Under the pieces are notes generated by a model. The model searched no databases. It had not been told where the DNA came from and was given only the letters and a program-made list of their open reading frames with translations. A program made the position numbers and the translations under genes. Shown piece after piece: positions 51,889 through 60,601 of a stretch of 64,000 bases of DNA; positions within the stretch are counted from its first letter, which is position 1; each line of letters opens with the position of its first letter. Origin of the DNA: CAYRNY01 sp964425755 (GTDB lineage Bacteria > Chloroflexota > Anaerolineae > Aggregatilineales > Aggregatilineaceae); contig CAYRNY010000009.1 in NCBI GenBank assembly GCA_964425755.1, forward strand, positions 62,001 to 126,000, written 5' to 3'.

Positions 51889-53097
51889 CGTCCCTTCCGG
51901 CGGGATGCGGCGCGCGACGTGCACAAAAGCAAACGCCAGCCCGAACAGCACGAAGATCAGCGCCATCGCGGACCGGATGCCGATCAGGTCGGCGGTGGAG
52001 CCGAGTGTCTGCGGCGCGAGTAGGATCGCCAGGCCCGCGCTGAGCGTGAGCCGCGAGCTGGCGATATCCGACTGGCGCGGCGCGGTGTTCAGCCCGATCG
52101 ACAGCAGGTAGGGGAACATGTTCGCCACGCCCAGCCCCGCGACGAACAGCCCCAGCACGCGCAGCGGCGTGACCGGCACCAGCCACAGCAGCGCGAACCC
52201 GGCCACGCCGAGACCGATCGCGCCCGTCACCAGCCGCACCAGGTCGAAGCGCCGCGCCAGCCCGCTGCCCGTCGCGCGGCCCAGCATCATCGCGACGAAA
52301 TACAGCGTCATCAGCAGCGAGGCGTCCGCGTTGCGCAGGCCGCTTGCCGCGACCAGGAAATCCGCGCCCCACGCGACGATCGACCATTCCACCGCGACGA
52401 CGAACAGCATCGCCAGCCAGTAGCCCCAGAACGCGCGCGGCAGGCGGCGCGGTCGCGCGGCGGCGGGCGCTGTCGTGCCGGGATTGCTGGCACCGTTGGG
52501 GGTGTGATCCGTGTCCGCCGGGGCGGTGGGGATCGTCGCGCTGCGCCCGCGCAGATATGCCCCGGCCCACAGCAGCGCGGGCAGCACAAAGGCCCCCTGC
52601 CAGCCGATCGCCGTGCGCTCCAGCCCGCCGATCAACAGCGGGGGCAGGATCGTGCTGGCGCTGGCGACGACGTTCGCCTCGGTCAGTGCGATCGCACGCC
52701 GCGCGCCGTGCCGGTCCGCCAGCCCGGACTGGATCGCGGTCAGCAGCATCGTGCCGAGCAAGCCCATCACGCCCATCCCGCTGATCGTGATCGCGGGGTG
52801 CGGCCCGGTGGCGAGCAGCAGCGCGCCCACCGCCATCCCCGCGCCGCCGCCCCAGAACACCGCCGGACGCCCCAGCCGTGCCACGACGCGGTCGCTGATC
52901 ATCCCCGCCAGTACCATGCCCAGCGCCAACATGCTGACGTGCAGCCCGCCGACGGTGTAGCTCAGGTTGAGGTCGGCCCGCAGCAGCGGCATCGCGACGC
53001 CCGGCGCGGCTTGCAGGTACGCGAAATACCCCAGCATGACGTATGCCAGCCAGGTGAAACGGTCGCGGGTGAAGCGTGTCGGTTGTGCGTTGGTCAA
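51886..53097 (-). CDS. Major facilitator superfamily transporter
   Basis: 403 residues, twelve predicted helices. The loop between helices 2 and 3 reads GMISDRVVARLGRPAV, the MFS motif A (GxxxDRxGRR-like). A Pro/Gly-rich cytoplasmic loop separates the halves (about 195-220). The start is a TTG with AGAGGA seven bases upstream. It is the last gene of a five-gene minus-strand operon with a mutarotase and a sugar kinase, so a sugar or sugar-derivative substrate is the best inference. Its direction of transport is not readable. Confidence 0.88.
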   Translation of the reverse strand: MTNAQPTRFTRDRFTWLAYVMLGYFAYLQAAPGVAMPLLRADLNLSYTVGGLHVSMLALGMVLAGMISDRVVARLGRPAVFWGGGAGMAVGALLLATGPHPAITISGMGVMGLLGTMLLTAIQSGLADRHGARRAIALTEANVVASASTILPPLLIGGLERTAIGWQGAFVLPALLWAGAYLRGRSATIPTAPADTDHTPNGASNPGTTAPAAARPRRLPRAFWGYWLAMLFVVAVEWSIVAWGADFLVAASGLRNADASLLMTLYFVAMMLGRATGSGLARRFDLVRLVTGAIGLGVAGFALLWLVPVTPLRVLGLFVAGLGVANMFPYLLSIGLNTAPRQSDIASSRLTLSAGLAILLAPQTLGSTADLIGIRSAMALIFVLFGLAFAFVHVARRIPPEGT

Positions 53098-53130
53098 TAC
53101 GGCATCCTCTGTGTGGCGCTTGGACGCGTG

Positions 53131-53550
53131 TTAACCCGGCTGTACGACGCCGATGGTCAGGATGATGTTGCCGTACAGGCGCTGTTCGGCGGTCGCGATC
53201 ACGAGCGCCACGTCCGGTCCCTGCGCGGCGGCGTAAAAATCTTCCGGCGCGAGCGCCGTGAGTGGCACGTCGCCCAGCAGCGCGCGGAAGTCGGCGTGAA
53301 TGGCCGGTGTATCGCCGCTGGCGGTCGTGGGCACTTGCGCCGCCTCAACCGGGATCGCGGTCAATAGCACGCGCACGACATCCGTCGCCGTGAGCAGGCC
53401 GGGCGCGAAATTGAGATAGACGCGCGGCGCTGCCGGGTTCGCCAGCGTGGAATACGGGTAATTGCCGTCCGCGACGAACACTTTACCGGTGTGGCCGGAC
53501 GTCGCCAGCACGTGCAGGATTTCCGGGTGTAGCAGTTGTGAGCGTAACAT
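53131..53550 (-). CDS. RbsD/FucU-family sugar mutarotase
   Basis: 139 residues. It starts with LLHPEILHVLATSGHTGKVFVADGNYP: the conserved H20 of the active site and the ADGNYP strand are hallmark family positions. A C-terminal YGNIILTIGVV ends with the conserved Tyr-Gly-Asn. The family interconverts anomers of ribose (RbsD) or fucose (FucU) inside the cell. The length of 139 matches. GGGGGAAG precedes the ATG. It sits between a PfkB kinase and an MFS transporter with gaps of about 30 bases, fitting a sugar-uptake operon. Confidence 0.92.
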   Translation of the reverse strand: MLRSQLLHPEILHVLATSGHTGKVFVADGNYPYSTLANPAAPRVYLNFAPGLLTATDVVRVLLTAIPVEAAQVPTTASGDTPAIHADFRALLGDVPLTALAPEDFYAAAQGPDVALVIATAEQRLYGNIILTIGVVQPG

Positions 53551-53580
53551 GTGGTATCTTCCCCCAATTGTGCAGGTCAG

Positions 53581-54513
53581 CTAGACAGGGTAGTCCGCGA
53601 GGTCGGCAGGATAGGGCAGGGACGGGATCGCGCCCCGGCGGGTCACGGTGATCGCCCCTGCCTTGCACGCGCGCCGCGCCACGCGCGCCAGGGCGTCGGC
53701 TTGCAGCGGGAATTGCAGCCCGGTCAGCAGCACGGCCATGAACGCGTCCCCCGCGCCGGTGGCGTCGACCACCTCGTCGACCGGGTCAACCGCCTCGCTG
53801 TAGATCGTGTTTTCAAAGCGGTACAGGCAGCCGTCCTTGCCCAGCGTCACGACGACCAGCGGGGCGGGGGCGTCCAGCGTTTCGAGCGCGGCCCGGACAT
53901 CCGCCACCCCCGTGATCAGGCGCAGTTCGTCGGCGCTCAGCTTCAGCAGGTCGATCTGCGGGATCGGCTGCTTGATGATCGCTTTGCCCGCTGCCGGGTC
54001 GGGCCAGATCGCGGGCCGCCAGTTGACGTCGTAACTGCACAGCACGCCGTGCTGTTTCGCCAGCCGCAGCGCCTCAAGCGTCGCCGAACGGGACGGTTCG
54101 CGTGCCAGCGAGACTGAGCTGAAATGGAACACCTGCGCGTCGGCGAACAGCGTTTCGTCCAGGTCGGCGGGCTGGAGTTGGGCCGACGCCGCCAGGTAGA
54201 TCGCGAAGTGCGGGTCGCCCGTATCGGAGAGCGACACCAGCGCCATTGTGGTCCTGTATTCGGGGTCGGTAGCCAGGTGGGATGTGTCCACGCCTTCGGC
54301 TTGCAGCAGCTCGCGCAGCCCCGCGCCGAAGTCGTCCTTACCGACGCGTCCCACCAGCGCCGACGAGCGCCCCAACCGGCGCACGCCGACCGCCACGTTC
54401 GCGGGCGCGCCGCCGGGTTTGGGTTCAAATGCCGGTGCGTCGAACAGCGTCACGTCTTTTTCAGTAGCGATCATGTCGATCAGCACTTCGCCTAAAATCA
54501 CAACCTCAACCAT
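53581..54513 (-). CDS. PfkB-family carbohydrate kinase (fructokinase/KDG-kinase type)
   Basis: 310 residues from the ATG at 54513 (AAGGAGC eight bases upstream). Substrate-binding PGGAPANVAV at 33-42, the YDVNWRPAIW stretch (161-170) typical of fructokinase/ribokinase members, and the C-terminal signature DATGAGDAFMAVLL with catalytic D256. It phosphorylates a sugar using ATP; fructose, 2-keto-3-deoxygluconate or another ketose/aldose are all possible. Co-transcribed with the RbsD/FucU and MFS genes downstream and the UroD-family gene 81 bases upstream. Confidence 0.92.
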   Translation of the reverse strand: MVEVVILGEVLIDMIATEKDVTLFDAPAFEPKPGGAPANVAVGVRRLGRSSALVGRVGKDDFGAGLRELLQAEGVDTSHLATDPEYRTTMALVSLSDTGDPHFAIYLAASAQLQPADLDETLFADAQVFHFSSVSLAREPSRSATLEALRLAKQHGVLCSYDVNWRPAIWPDPAAGKAIIKQPIPQIDLLKLSADELRLITGVADVRAALETLDAPAPLVVVTLGKDGCLYRFENTIYSEAVDPVDEVVDATGAGDAFMAVLLTGLQFPLQADALARVARRACKAGAITVTRRGAIPSLPYPADLADYPV

Positions 54514-54594
54514 ATACTTGCTCCTTGAAGAAAATCTATTCACCAGCGTGTTATTAAGTACCGGTTGTGCACCACGTAATACGCCCAACGGCGA

Positions 54595-55650
54595 TCACGG
54601 ACGCCAGCGGTGCCCTTCGTCCACCATCGCCAGGAAATTGGGAAGCTGGACGTAGTTCGTCACGCTGTTGCCCGTGCCCAGCGCGTATCCTCCGCCGGGC
54701 ATGCACGCGTCCAGCACCTCGCGCACCCTGGCGCGGACCTGCTGCTCGGTCCCGCGACTCAGCAGGTCGATGTCGATCCCGCCAACCGCAGCCACGCGGT
54801 CGCCGTAGCGGGCGACAAACTCCTCGACGGGCAGAATCGCGTCTTCAAACGAATGCTTGGCGTCGATCTGCACGTCGTCGATCAGGTCATCCATGATCGG
54901 TTCGAGGTTGCCGCAGTTGTGCAGCACGTACACTTTGCCGCGCGCGTGCGCCAGCGCCGCCAACCGCTTGTGGTAGGGTAGCACGTAGGTGCGCAGGTGT
55001 TTAGGCGCGAGCATGGTGGAGGTCTTGAAGCCCATGTCATCCCCCACCAGCAGGCCCGCCACGCGGTCCATGTCGAGCACCGCTTCGGCGATCGGGACGT
55101 AAATGCTGGCGATGCGCTCGACCATTGCCGCGACGAGATCGGGCTGGTCGTACAGCGCCACCGCCAGCCCCTGAAAGCCCATCATCCACATCAACGGTTC
55201 CAGCATCCCGTAAGGGCTGACCAGGATGCCCAGGCCATCCGGCGCGATCCGTGCCGCGTGCTCGATGTGCGAGAAGTCCGCGTCGCGCCATGCCGGCCAG
55301 GGGTACGTCTCAAAATCCTGCCAGCTTGTGATGATCGCGTCTTCGCTTTGCCAGTCGCGCTGGGCGCGTTGCAGCGGTGCCGTATCGACGGTGGACCGGC
55401 GCGCCTTCTGGAGTTGCAGCCCGGACCGCAGGCGCACCGCGTCGTAGCCCAGGTCCGTCCAGAACTCAACCAGCAGTTCGGTTTTCTGCCTGGTGGGCAT
55501 GCCGTTGAGCGCGGATGGATCCGAGAGGCCCATCACCGTCGCCACGACTTCGTCGTCGGCTTTCAACTCGAGCAGCGGGACGCGTTCAAGCGCTCCCTCG
55601 CGCAGCAATGCCCGGCGCAGGAGGTCAAAATCAGGTTCGCGTGTAAGCAT
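54595..55650 (-). CDS. Uroporphyrinogen-decarboxylase-family protein (MtaA-like branch)
   Basis: 351 residues from the ATG at 55650 (AAAGGG ten bases upstream). The UroD TIM barrel is recognisable by LVSPYGMLEPLMWMMGFQ (144-161), DDMGFKTSTML (204-214) and the LHNCGN motif with H244/C246. In corrinoid-methyltransferase relatives (MtaA/MtbA) zinc is held by H-x-C plus a later Cys; here that later site reads GTGN328, so the third ligand seems changed. It is not a heme-pathway HemE: the substrate-binding arginines at the N-terminus are missing. In a sugar operon its reaction is unknown. Confidence 0.82.
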   Translation of the reverse strand: MLTREPDFDLLRRALLREGALERVPLLELKADDEVVATVMGLSDPSALNGMPTRQKTELLVEFWTDLGYDAVRLRSGLQLQKARRSTVDTAPLQRAQRDWQSEDAIITSWQDFETYPWPAWRDADFSHIEHAARIAPDGLGILVSPYGMLEPLMWMMGFQGLAVALYDQPDLVAAMVERIASIYVPIAEAVLDMDRVAGLLVGDDMGFKTSTMLAPKHLRTYVLPYHKRLAALAHARGKVYVLHNCGNLEPIMDDLIDDVQIDAKHSFEDAILPVEEFVARYGDRVAAVGGIDIDLLSRGTEQQVRARVREVLDACMPGGGYALGTGNSVTNYVQLPNFLAMVDEGHRWRP

Positions 55651-55684
55651 CTTTATTCGGCCCTTTCGTGTAAATAATCGTTGC

Positions 55685-56509
55685 TCAAAGGTCACCCGGC
55701 GTGTCGGGATCAGCGCGCAGGCGCGCGTATACGTCGCGCAGGTGCGGATCACCGGCCAGCAGGCGCAGCCAGTTCGCGTGAATCGTGCGGCGCATCGCGT
55801 CCGGCGTGGTGTCGCGTACCGCTGCGAGTGCCGTGATCACGTCTTCCACCAGCGCGGGCATGCCCGGCTCGCCCGCGCCGTCTTTCCCACCGCTGAGCCA
55901 GGCCCACCCGCCGGGGTTGTCGGTTTCGGTCAGCAGGCGGTCCGGCGGCACCAGCCCGGCGATCGTGCGGATCTTGTCCGCGTGCATGATCTCGACCCCG
56001 ATCGTGAAGTAGCAGCCATGCGCGATCAACTCGCGCAAGGCGGGCCGCCCGCCGGAATACCAGTGCACGATCGCGCGCTCGATGCGGTACTGCGCCAGCA
56101 GCTCGCGGATCGCCATCTCCGCGCCTTTGGTGTGCAGGTTGACGATCTTGCCCTGGTCGCGCGCCGCCGCCAGGAAGTGCTCCAGCACGCGCCGCTGGGC
56201 CGGGTAGGCGGACTCGTCGGTGACCCAGTGTGTGTCCAGCCCGATCTCGCCCAGCAGCGGGCTTTCCGCGAGCAGCGGGTCCAGGTCGTCCAGCCGGTCG
56301 GCCCAATGCGGCGCTTCCCAGGGATGCACGCCGAAGGACGGGAGCACCAGGTCGGGCAGGGCGGCGGCGATCTGCTTGCTGCGGGCGTAGGATGGTGGGT
56401 CCATCGCCACGCTGACCGTGAAAATGCGCCGCTGCGCGATCTGGTCCAGCGCGGCGGGCAGGCGGCTGGAATCGTAGTGATCCAGGTGCGTGTGTGCGTC
56501 AAGGAACAT
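55685..56509 (-). CDS. TatD-family metal-dependent hydrolase
   Basis: 274 residues. Metal ligands of the TatD amidohydrolase fold: H6/H8 in DAHTHLDHY, E in LGEIGLD, H in IVNLHTKGAE, H in AIVHWYSGG and D in LTETDNPGG. TatD proteins are DNases or related phosphodiesterases; some amidohydrolases of this clan act on sugar lactones. It is the first gene of the five-gene operon. AGGAGCG precedes the ATG. The -10-like TATACT at 56611-56616 lies about 100 bases upstream with a poor -35, flanked by the palindrome ATACTGGAGTAT. Confidence 0.88.
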   Translation of the reverse strand: MFLDAHTHLDHYDSSRLPAALDQIAQRRIFTVSVAMDPPSYARSKQIAAALPDLVLPSFGVHPWEAPHWADRLDDLDPLLAESPLLGEIGLDTHWVTDESAYPAQRRVLEHFLAAARDQGKIVNLHTKGAEMAIRELLAQYRIERAIVHWYSGGRPALRELIAHGCYFTIGVEIMHADKIRTIAGLVPPDRLLTETDNPGGWAWLSGGKDGAGEPGMPALVEDVITALAAVRDTTPDAMRRTIHANWLRLLAGDPHLRDVYARLRADPDTPGDL

Positions 56510-56642
56510 AGCGGCGCGCTCCTACGGCTTTTCGGGCGGCGCGTGGTGGAAAATGGCAAGCAAGCGGCGTGCACCACGCACGCCGTCAGGATAACTTGTC
56601 GTCATACTGGAGTATACCGCAAACGGGCGGCGTGGTGGGGGA

Positions 56643-57089
56643 TTACATTGTGCGTTCGGCGTAGGCTTTCAGCGAAGCGACCTGCCGCCGCGCGAGACGG
56701 TGCGTGAATCCGGCGAACAGCCGGCCCATAATGCGCGCCAGCAGCGTGTGCGTGGTCATGTCCACCGCGTAATCGAGCCGGGTCCGGTTTGCGTCGATCG
56801 CGCTGAAACGGTAATCGACGCGCATCTCGAACGGCGTACCGCTGAGCCGGATCGCGATGTGGTGCGGTTTGTCATAAGCCAGGATCTCGCCCTCGTACTC
56901 GGCCACGCGCCCCCCTTCGCGGATCTGCTGCGTGAAGCGCGATCCGACAGGGTTGTCAGGATTCCAGGGGTCGCCGGGGGTGATCTTCTGGACGCCCTCG
57001 GCCCATTCCAGGATTCGGTCCTGGTCGTCCACGCACGCGAAGGCGTGTTCCAGCGGTGTGTTGATCGTGGTGGTCAGTGCGATGTTCAT
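56643..57089 (-). CDS. SRPBCC (START/polyketide-cyclase-like) protein
   Basis: 148 residues from the ATG at 57089; an in-frame GTG three codons earlier lacks spacing to the AGAAGAGA site. It shows the SRPBCC outline: a start strand IALTTTINTPLEHAFACVDD, WAEGVQKI, GSRFTQQI, AEYEGEILAYDKPHHIAIRL, YRFSAID, LDYAVDM, and a C-terminal helix. Such proteins bind hydrophobic ligands in a deep cavity. No ligand or reaction can be inferred. Divergent from a GH25 gene, with a good promoter upstream. Confidence 0.8.
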   Translation of the reverse strand: MNIALTTTINTPLEHAFACVDDQDRILEWAEGVQKITPGDPWNPDNPVGSRFTQQIREGGRVAEYEGEILAYDKPHHIAIRLSGTPFEMRVDYRFSAIDANRTRLDYAVDMTTHTLLARIMGRLFAGFTHRLARRQVASLKAYAERTM

Positions 57090-57123
57090 GGCGTGCACTC
57101 TCTTCTACGGGACGGATAACCGG

Positions 57124-57153
57124 ATTGTAGCACGAATGTTCGGTTAGTGGCAA
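57124..57153 (-). promoter_or_regulatory. Promoter of the SRPBCC gene
   Basis: Minus strand: -35 TTGCCA (57148-57153), an 18-base spacer, -10 TACAAT (57124-57129). Leader about 27 bases. Confidence 0.7.
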
Positions 57154-57259
57154 TCCGCACACGAGGGATTTCCACATTTTCCGCAATCGCATATATACTG
57201 GCACGTTAATATGCACATTTTTAGAATGACGAACTATGTCGATGCAAAAGGAGGGCAGC

Positions 57260-58126
57260 ATGGCGAGGACACCGGGCATTGATGTCTCGCGCTGGCAGGG
57301 GGCGATCGACTGGCAGCAAGTGGCGGCGCAGGGGTACCGGTTTGCGGTGATCCGCGCGACGGTGGGCGATTATTACACCGATCCGCGCTTTTATGAGAAC
57401 TGGCGCGGCGCGATCGGCGCGAAGCTGCTGGTGTCGGCGTACCACGTCGTCAAACCGGCGATCGACGCCGGCGCGCAGATCAAACGCCTCTTCGACGTGC
57501 TCGACGGGCGCAAAAGCGATCTGCCGCTGGTGCTGGATGTCGAGCTGGCGGACGGGCAAACGCCGGAAGTTGTCACTGCTGTGATCAAAGCATGTGCTGG
57601 CGCGATCGAAACGCGCGACGGGCGCAAGCCGATCATCTACACCGGCAAGTGGTTCTGGGACCCGAACGTCCTGCGGCGGCAGGACTGGCGCGAGTATGAC
57701 CTGTGGGTCGCCAACTACGGCGTAGAGTCGCCCACGCTGCCCGCCGACTGGTCGGAGTGGGTGCTGTGGCAGTATTCGGAGACCGGCAGTGTGTCCGGTG
57801 TGTCGTCCCGCGCCACTGACCTGAACTGGTTCAACGGCAGTGAGGACGATCTGTATGCCTACTGCGGGACGTCCGCGCACGCCGTCGAAACGCGTGAGGT
57901 CGAAGGAACCGGTCCCCGGCGGTTGAGGTTACGTGTCGCGGCGCCAAATCTGCGTATTCGCAGCGGTCCGGGGATCGACCACGCGCATATCGGCGATTTG
58001 CAGGCGGGCGACGTGATCGAGGCGCTGGCGTTTGACGGCGAAGAGGTGTGGGTATCCTTTGCGCCGGGGCAGTGGGCGGCGATGAAGTACCAGGGCGATA
58101 CCTACCTGGTGTTTGACGACGACTGA
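57260..58126 (+). CDS. GH25 lysozyme-like protein with C-terminal SH3 domain, no signal peptide
   Basis: 288 residues from the ATG at 57260, with AAAGGAGG upstream; an earlier in-frame ATG would add only eight residues. The GH25 domain (1-190) has GIDVSRWQG with D8, YHVVKP near 61-66, and LPLVLDVELADG with D93/E95, the catalytic acids. A bacterial SH3 domain follows (about 215-285: LRVAAPNLRIRSGPGIDHAHIG). There is no signal peptide, so export would need a holin, lysis or another path, as in phage endolysins. No phage genes are adjacent. Confidence 0.88.
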   Translation: MARTPGIDVSRWQGAIDWQQVAAQGYRFAVIRATVGDYYTDPRFYENWRGAIGAKLLVSAYHVVKPAIDAGAQIKRLFDVLDGRKSDLPLVLDVELADGQTPEVVTAVIKACAGAIETRDGRKPIIYTGKWFWDPNVLRRQDWREYDLWVANYGVESPTLPADWSEWVLWQYSETGSVSGVSSRATDLNWFNGSEDDLYAYCGTSAHAVETREVEGTGPRRLRLRVAAPNLRIRSGPGIDHAHIGDLQAGDVIEALAFDGEEVWVSFAPGQWAAMKYQGDTYLVFDDD

Positions 58127-58212
58127 GCGCGGGTGTTCGCTGCCACCACGAAAGCCCGTTGTGCGCGCTTCCAGGTGCTGTTGCAGCGGGTCTTATGTGC
58201 GTGCCTGCTGGT

Positions 58213-59271
58213 TCAGTACGTCCCGAACTCCTCGACCGCGTCAAAGAACGCTACCACGTTTTCCCAGTTAAATTCAGGCTCCAGGTCATACGCCGGGCTG
58301 ATGATCAGGCCGCCGCCCGCGCCCACCGTCGCGATGCGCTGCTGCACCTCGGCGCGGATCGCGTCCGGGGCGGGCCACGTCCAGCGCGCCGCCGTGCCGA
58401 CCGTGCCCCAAAACGCCAGCCGGTCGCCATAGGCCCGCTTGAGCCGGGCGGGGTCCATCACGTCCGGCTGCACGGGGTTGAGCACGTTCACGCCGATATC
58501 GATCAGGTCGGGGATGATCGGCTCGATGTAGCCGTCGCTGTGCCAGAACACGAACAGGTCGGGGTTCACCGCGCGGCAGGCGTCGATGATCGTCTTGAAG
58601 CGCGGCTTGAACACGCGCCGCCACAGCGCCGGGCTGATCAACATGCGCGTGGGGTCGCCGATGTCGTCATCCAGCGCCAGGATGTCGATCCCCGCGCGCG
58701 TCAGGGCCAGTGATAGCGCCAGGTGCATCGCGGTGAGCTGGTCCAGCAGGTAGTCCACCAGCGGCGGGTTCTCGACCAGGTCGATCATGAACTGCTCGAA
58801 CCCGCGCAGGCGGTAGCACGTCTCGAACAGTTCCCCGCCCAGGTGCGGCGGCGCGGCCTGGACCGCGTACCCGCGCCGGTGCAGCCGTTGCACCGCGCGT
58901 CTGAGACGCTGCGGGCGCACCTGCTGCATGAAGTCCGGCAGCGGCGCGGCAGCGATCTGCCGGATCGTGGTCGCGGCGCCCAGCGGCGCGTCGCGCTCAA
59001 GCTCCGGGTGGTAGCCCCAATCGTGATACGTGCGCAGGATGTCGGTCGTCCCGATGTAGGTGTCGCGCGGCAGCGCGCGCAGGTAGCGCAGAAAGCTGTG
59101 CTGCTCCTGCGGCGGCTCGATGCGCACGAAGCGGATGTCGCAGTCGAACAGATCACCGGCTTCGCGGCGTGGATATTGCGGGAACGCCCAGGGGTAAAAG
59201 TTGACCATCTTCGGGATGCGGTCAGGCTGCTCGCCGCGCAGCACGGCCCGCACGCGCTCGCGGTGGTTCAT
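58213..59271 (-). CDS. Uroporphyrinogen-decarboxylase-family protein, second copy
   Basis: 352 residues; the ATG is preceded by GAGGAGGAG. The UroD-like barrel has the family start NHRERVRAVLRGEQPDRIP, PHLGGELFETCYRLRG (142-157), LDDDIGDPTRML (200-211) and FWHSDGYIEPIIPDLIDIG with H244/D246. Where the gene at 54.6 kb has HNC, this has HSD, so the zinc thiol ligand is absent. The N-terminal HemE arginine motif is absent too. Its reaction is unknown. It lies 2.6 kb from its paralog, outside the sugar operon. Confidence 0.85.
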   Translation of the reverse strand: MNHRERVRAVLRGEQPDRIPKMVNFYPWAFPQYPRREAGDLFDCDIRFVRIEPPQEQHSFLRYLRALPRDTYIGTTDILRTYHDWGYHPELERDAPLGAATTIRQIAAAPLPDFMQQVRPQRLRRAVQRLHRRGYAVQAAPPHLGGELFETCYRLRGFEQFMIDLVENPPLVDYLLDQLTAMHLALSLALTRAGIDILALDDDIGDPTRMLISPALWRRVFKPRFKTIIDACRAVNPDLFVFWHSDGYIEPIIPDLIDIGVNVLNPVQPDVMDPARLKRAYGDRLAFWGTVGTAARWTWPAPDAIRAEVQQRIATVGAGGGLIISPAYDLEPEFNWENVVAFFDAVEEFGTY

Positions 59272-59345
59272 GGCTCCTCCTCAGTGCGAGTGAACACAGG
59301 GCTAAGGACAGTATAGCCGATGATGGCGGTCTGCGCGGGGATACA

Positions 59346-59378
59346 AAAAGACGCGCCGAGGCGATCCCCGGCGCGTTT
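59346..59378 (-). terminator. Terminator after the C39-like gene
   Basis: Minus strand: ACGCGCCG/CGGCGCGT, an 8-bp perfect stem with a 10-base loop, followed by CTTTTTG. It lies 15 bases after the stop codon. Confidence 0.87.
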
Positions 59379-59391
59379 GTGCGACACGCGT

Positions 59392-60489
59392 TTACGCCCC
59401 CGGTGGGACGAACGTGCCCGCCATGACCTGGTCTTTGGCCATCTGCGCGGCGATGAAGTTGCGATTGTAGTCCAGCGCGGTGTCAAATTCCTCGAGCGCG
59501 TCCTCGATCTGTCCGCGTGCGGCGTAGACCATGCCGCGCCAGTAGTACAGCTCCTCGACGTACACCGTCGTGGCTTCGGTGTTCTCCGCCAGCGTGAGCA
59601 CGTCGTCGTAGCGCCCCACGCGGAAGTACGCTTCAAAGGGGTAGAAACGGTACCATGTCACGCGGTAAGGCAGGCCCCGAGCAAACGCCTGGTCGAACGC
59701 GGTCGCCGCGTCGTAGAAATTGCCGAGTTTCGCCAGCGAGGTGCCCATATTGAGCCACGCCCAGGCATCATCGAGCCGTTGCGCTTCGGAGCGCGCCATC
59801 TCCAGCGCGCGCTGCGTGGCGACATCCGGCTGCACGTAGTCGCCCAGGATGGCGCGCAGTTCGTCGGTGCGGTTGAGGTCGAACAGCACGATGAACGCGC
59901 GGTTGAAATGCCGCCACCACTCATCGAACGCCGCGTAGCTGTGGCTGATGCCGTAGCCGTCGCCGAGGCCCAGGTAGCTGTCGTAGACCCAGACGGTCTG
60001 CAGGCTGTCGTCGTAGGCGACCACGGTTTCGTAGTGGCCCATCCAGCCGAGGTCTTCTACGTTGTAGCCGCTCTCCACGATCACGGGGAAGCCGCTGCTG
60101 ACCAGCGCTTTGACCAGGTCGAGCGTGCCGCCGTAGCGCCACAGCGCGCCGACGTTCGGCAGGTCGGTCTGGCCCTCGTTGACGAAGGCCGCCATCTGCC
60201 ACGGGGAGACGTTCTTGTCCTCGATGGTCGGCTTCAACCACGCGCGCGCCACGTTCTGGTCGAAATTCCATCCGAAGTACGACAGCGCCATCGTCAGGTT
60301 CGCGCCGCCGCAGTTATTCCAGGTCTGGTAATAGTGCGTGATCCCGTTCATGCGGAAGGATGCCGGGACGGTGTTGCCATCCTGCGCGTGGGCCGGGACG
60401 GGCAGCGTGCCGGCGATGAGCGCAGCCACCAGCAGCGTAAGCGTAAAGATGCGCAGCCGGGGGATGGTGGTGTGTGTGATGATGTTCAT
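59392..60489 (-). CDS. Secreted C39-like cysteine peptidase with TPR repeats
   Basis: 365 residues from the ATG at 60489 (AGAAGG ten bases upstream). A signal peptide (about 1-35) is followed by a papain-like C39_2 domain (about 45-200) with catalytic C60 in TWNNCGGANL, H152 in GWMGHYETVV and D170 in VYDSYLG. Residues about 210-360 form three or four TPR-like helical repeats (WAWLNMGTSLAKLGNFYDAATAF, WRGMVYAARGQIEDALEEF). The enzyme would act outside the cytoplasm; the TPR part likely binds a partner. A -10-like TATAAT lies about 113 bases upstream. Confidence 0.87.
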   Translation of the reverse strand: MNIITHTTIPRLRIFTLTLLVAALIAGTLPVPAHAQDGNTVPASFRMNGITHYYQTWNNCGGANLTMALSYFGWNFDQNVARAWLKPTIEDKNVSPWQMAAFVNEGQTDLPNVGALWRYGGTLDLVKALVSSGFPVIVESGYNVEDLGWMGHYETVVAYDDSLQTVWVYDSYLGLGDGYGISHSYAAFDEWWRHFNRAFIVLFDLNRTDELRAILGDYVQPDVATQRALEMARSEAQRLDDAWAWLNMGTSLAKLGNFYDAATAFDQAFARGLPYRVTWYRFYPFEAYFRVGRYDDVLTLAENTEATTVYVEELYYWRGMVYAARGQIEDALEEFDTALDYNRNFIAAQMAKDQVMAGTFVPPGA

Positions 60490-60601
60490 TGGTGCGTACC
60501 TTCTCACAACTGGGATGCAGCCACGTTGGGGCATCGTTGTTTCCCGTTGACCTCTACCATCCAAAAACCAACAAGTCTCGCAGCTAACAACATCAATCTG
60601 C

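Noticed and set aside
54595..55650. Heme-pathway HemE
   Set aside because: The N-terminal arginine-rich substrate motif is absent and an H-x-C metal motif of the methyltransferase branch is present.
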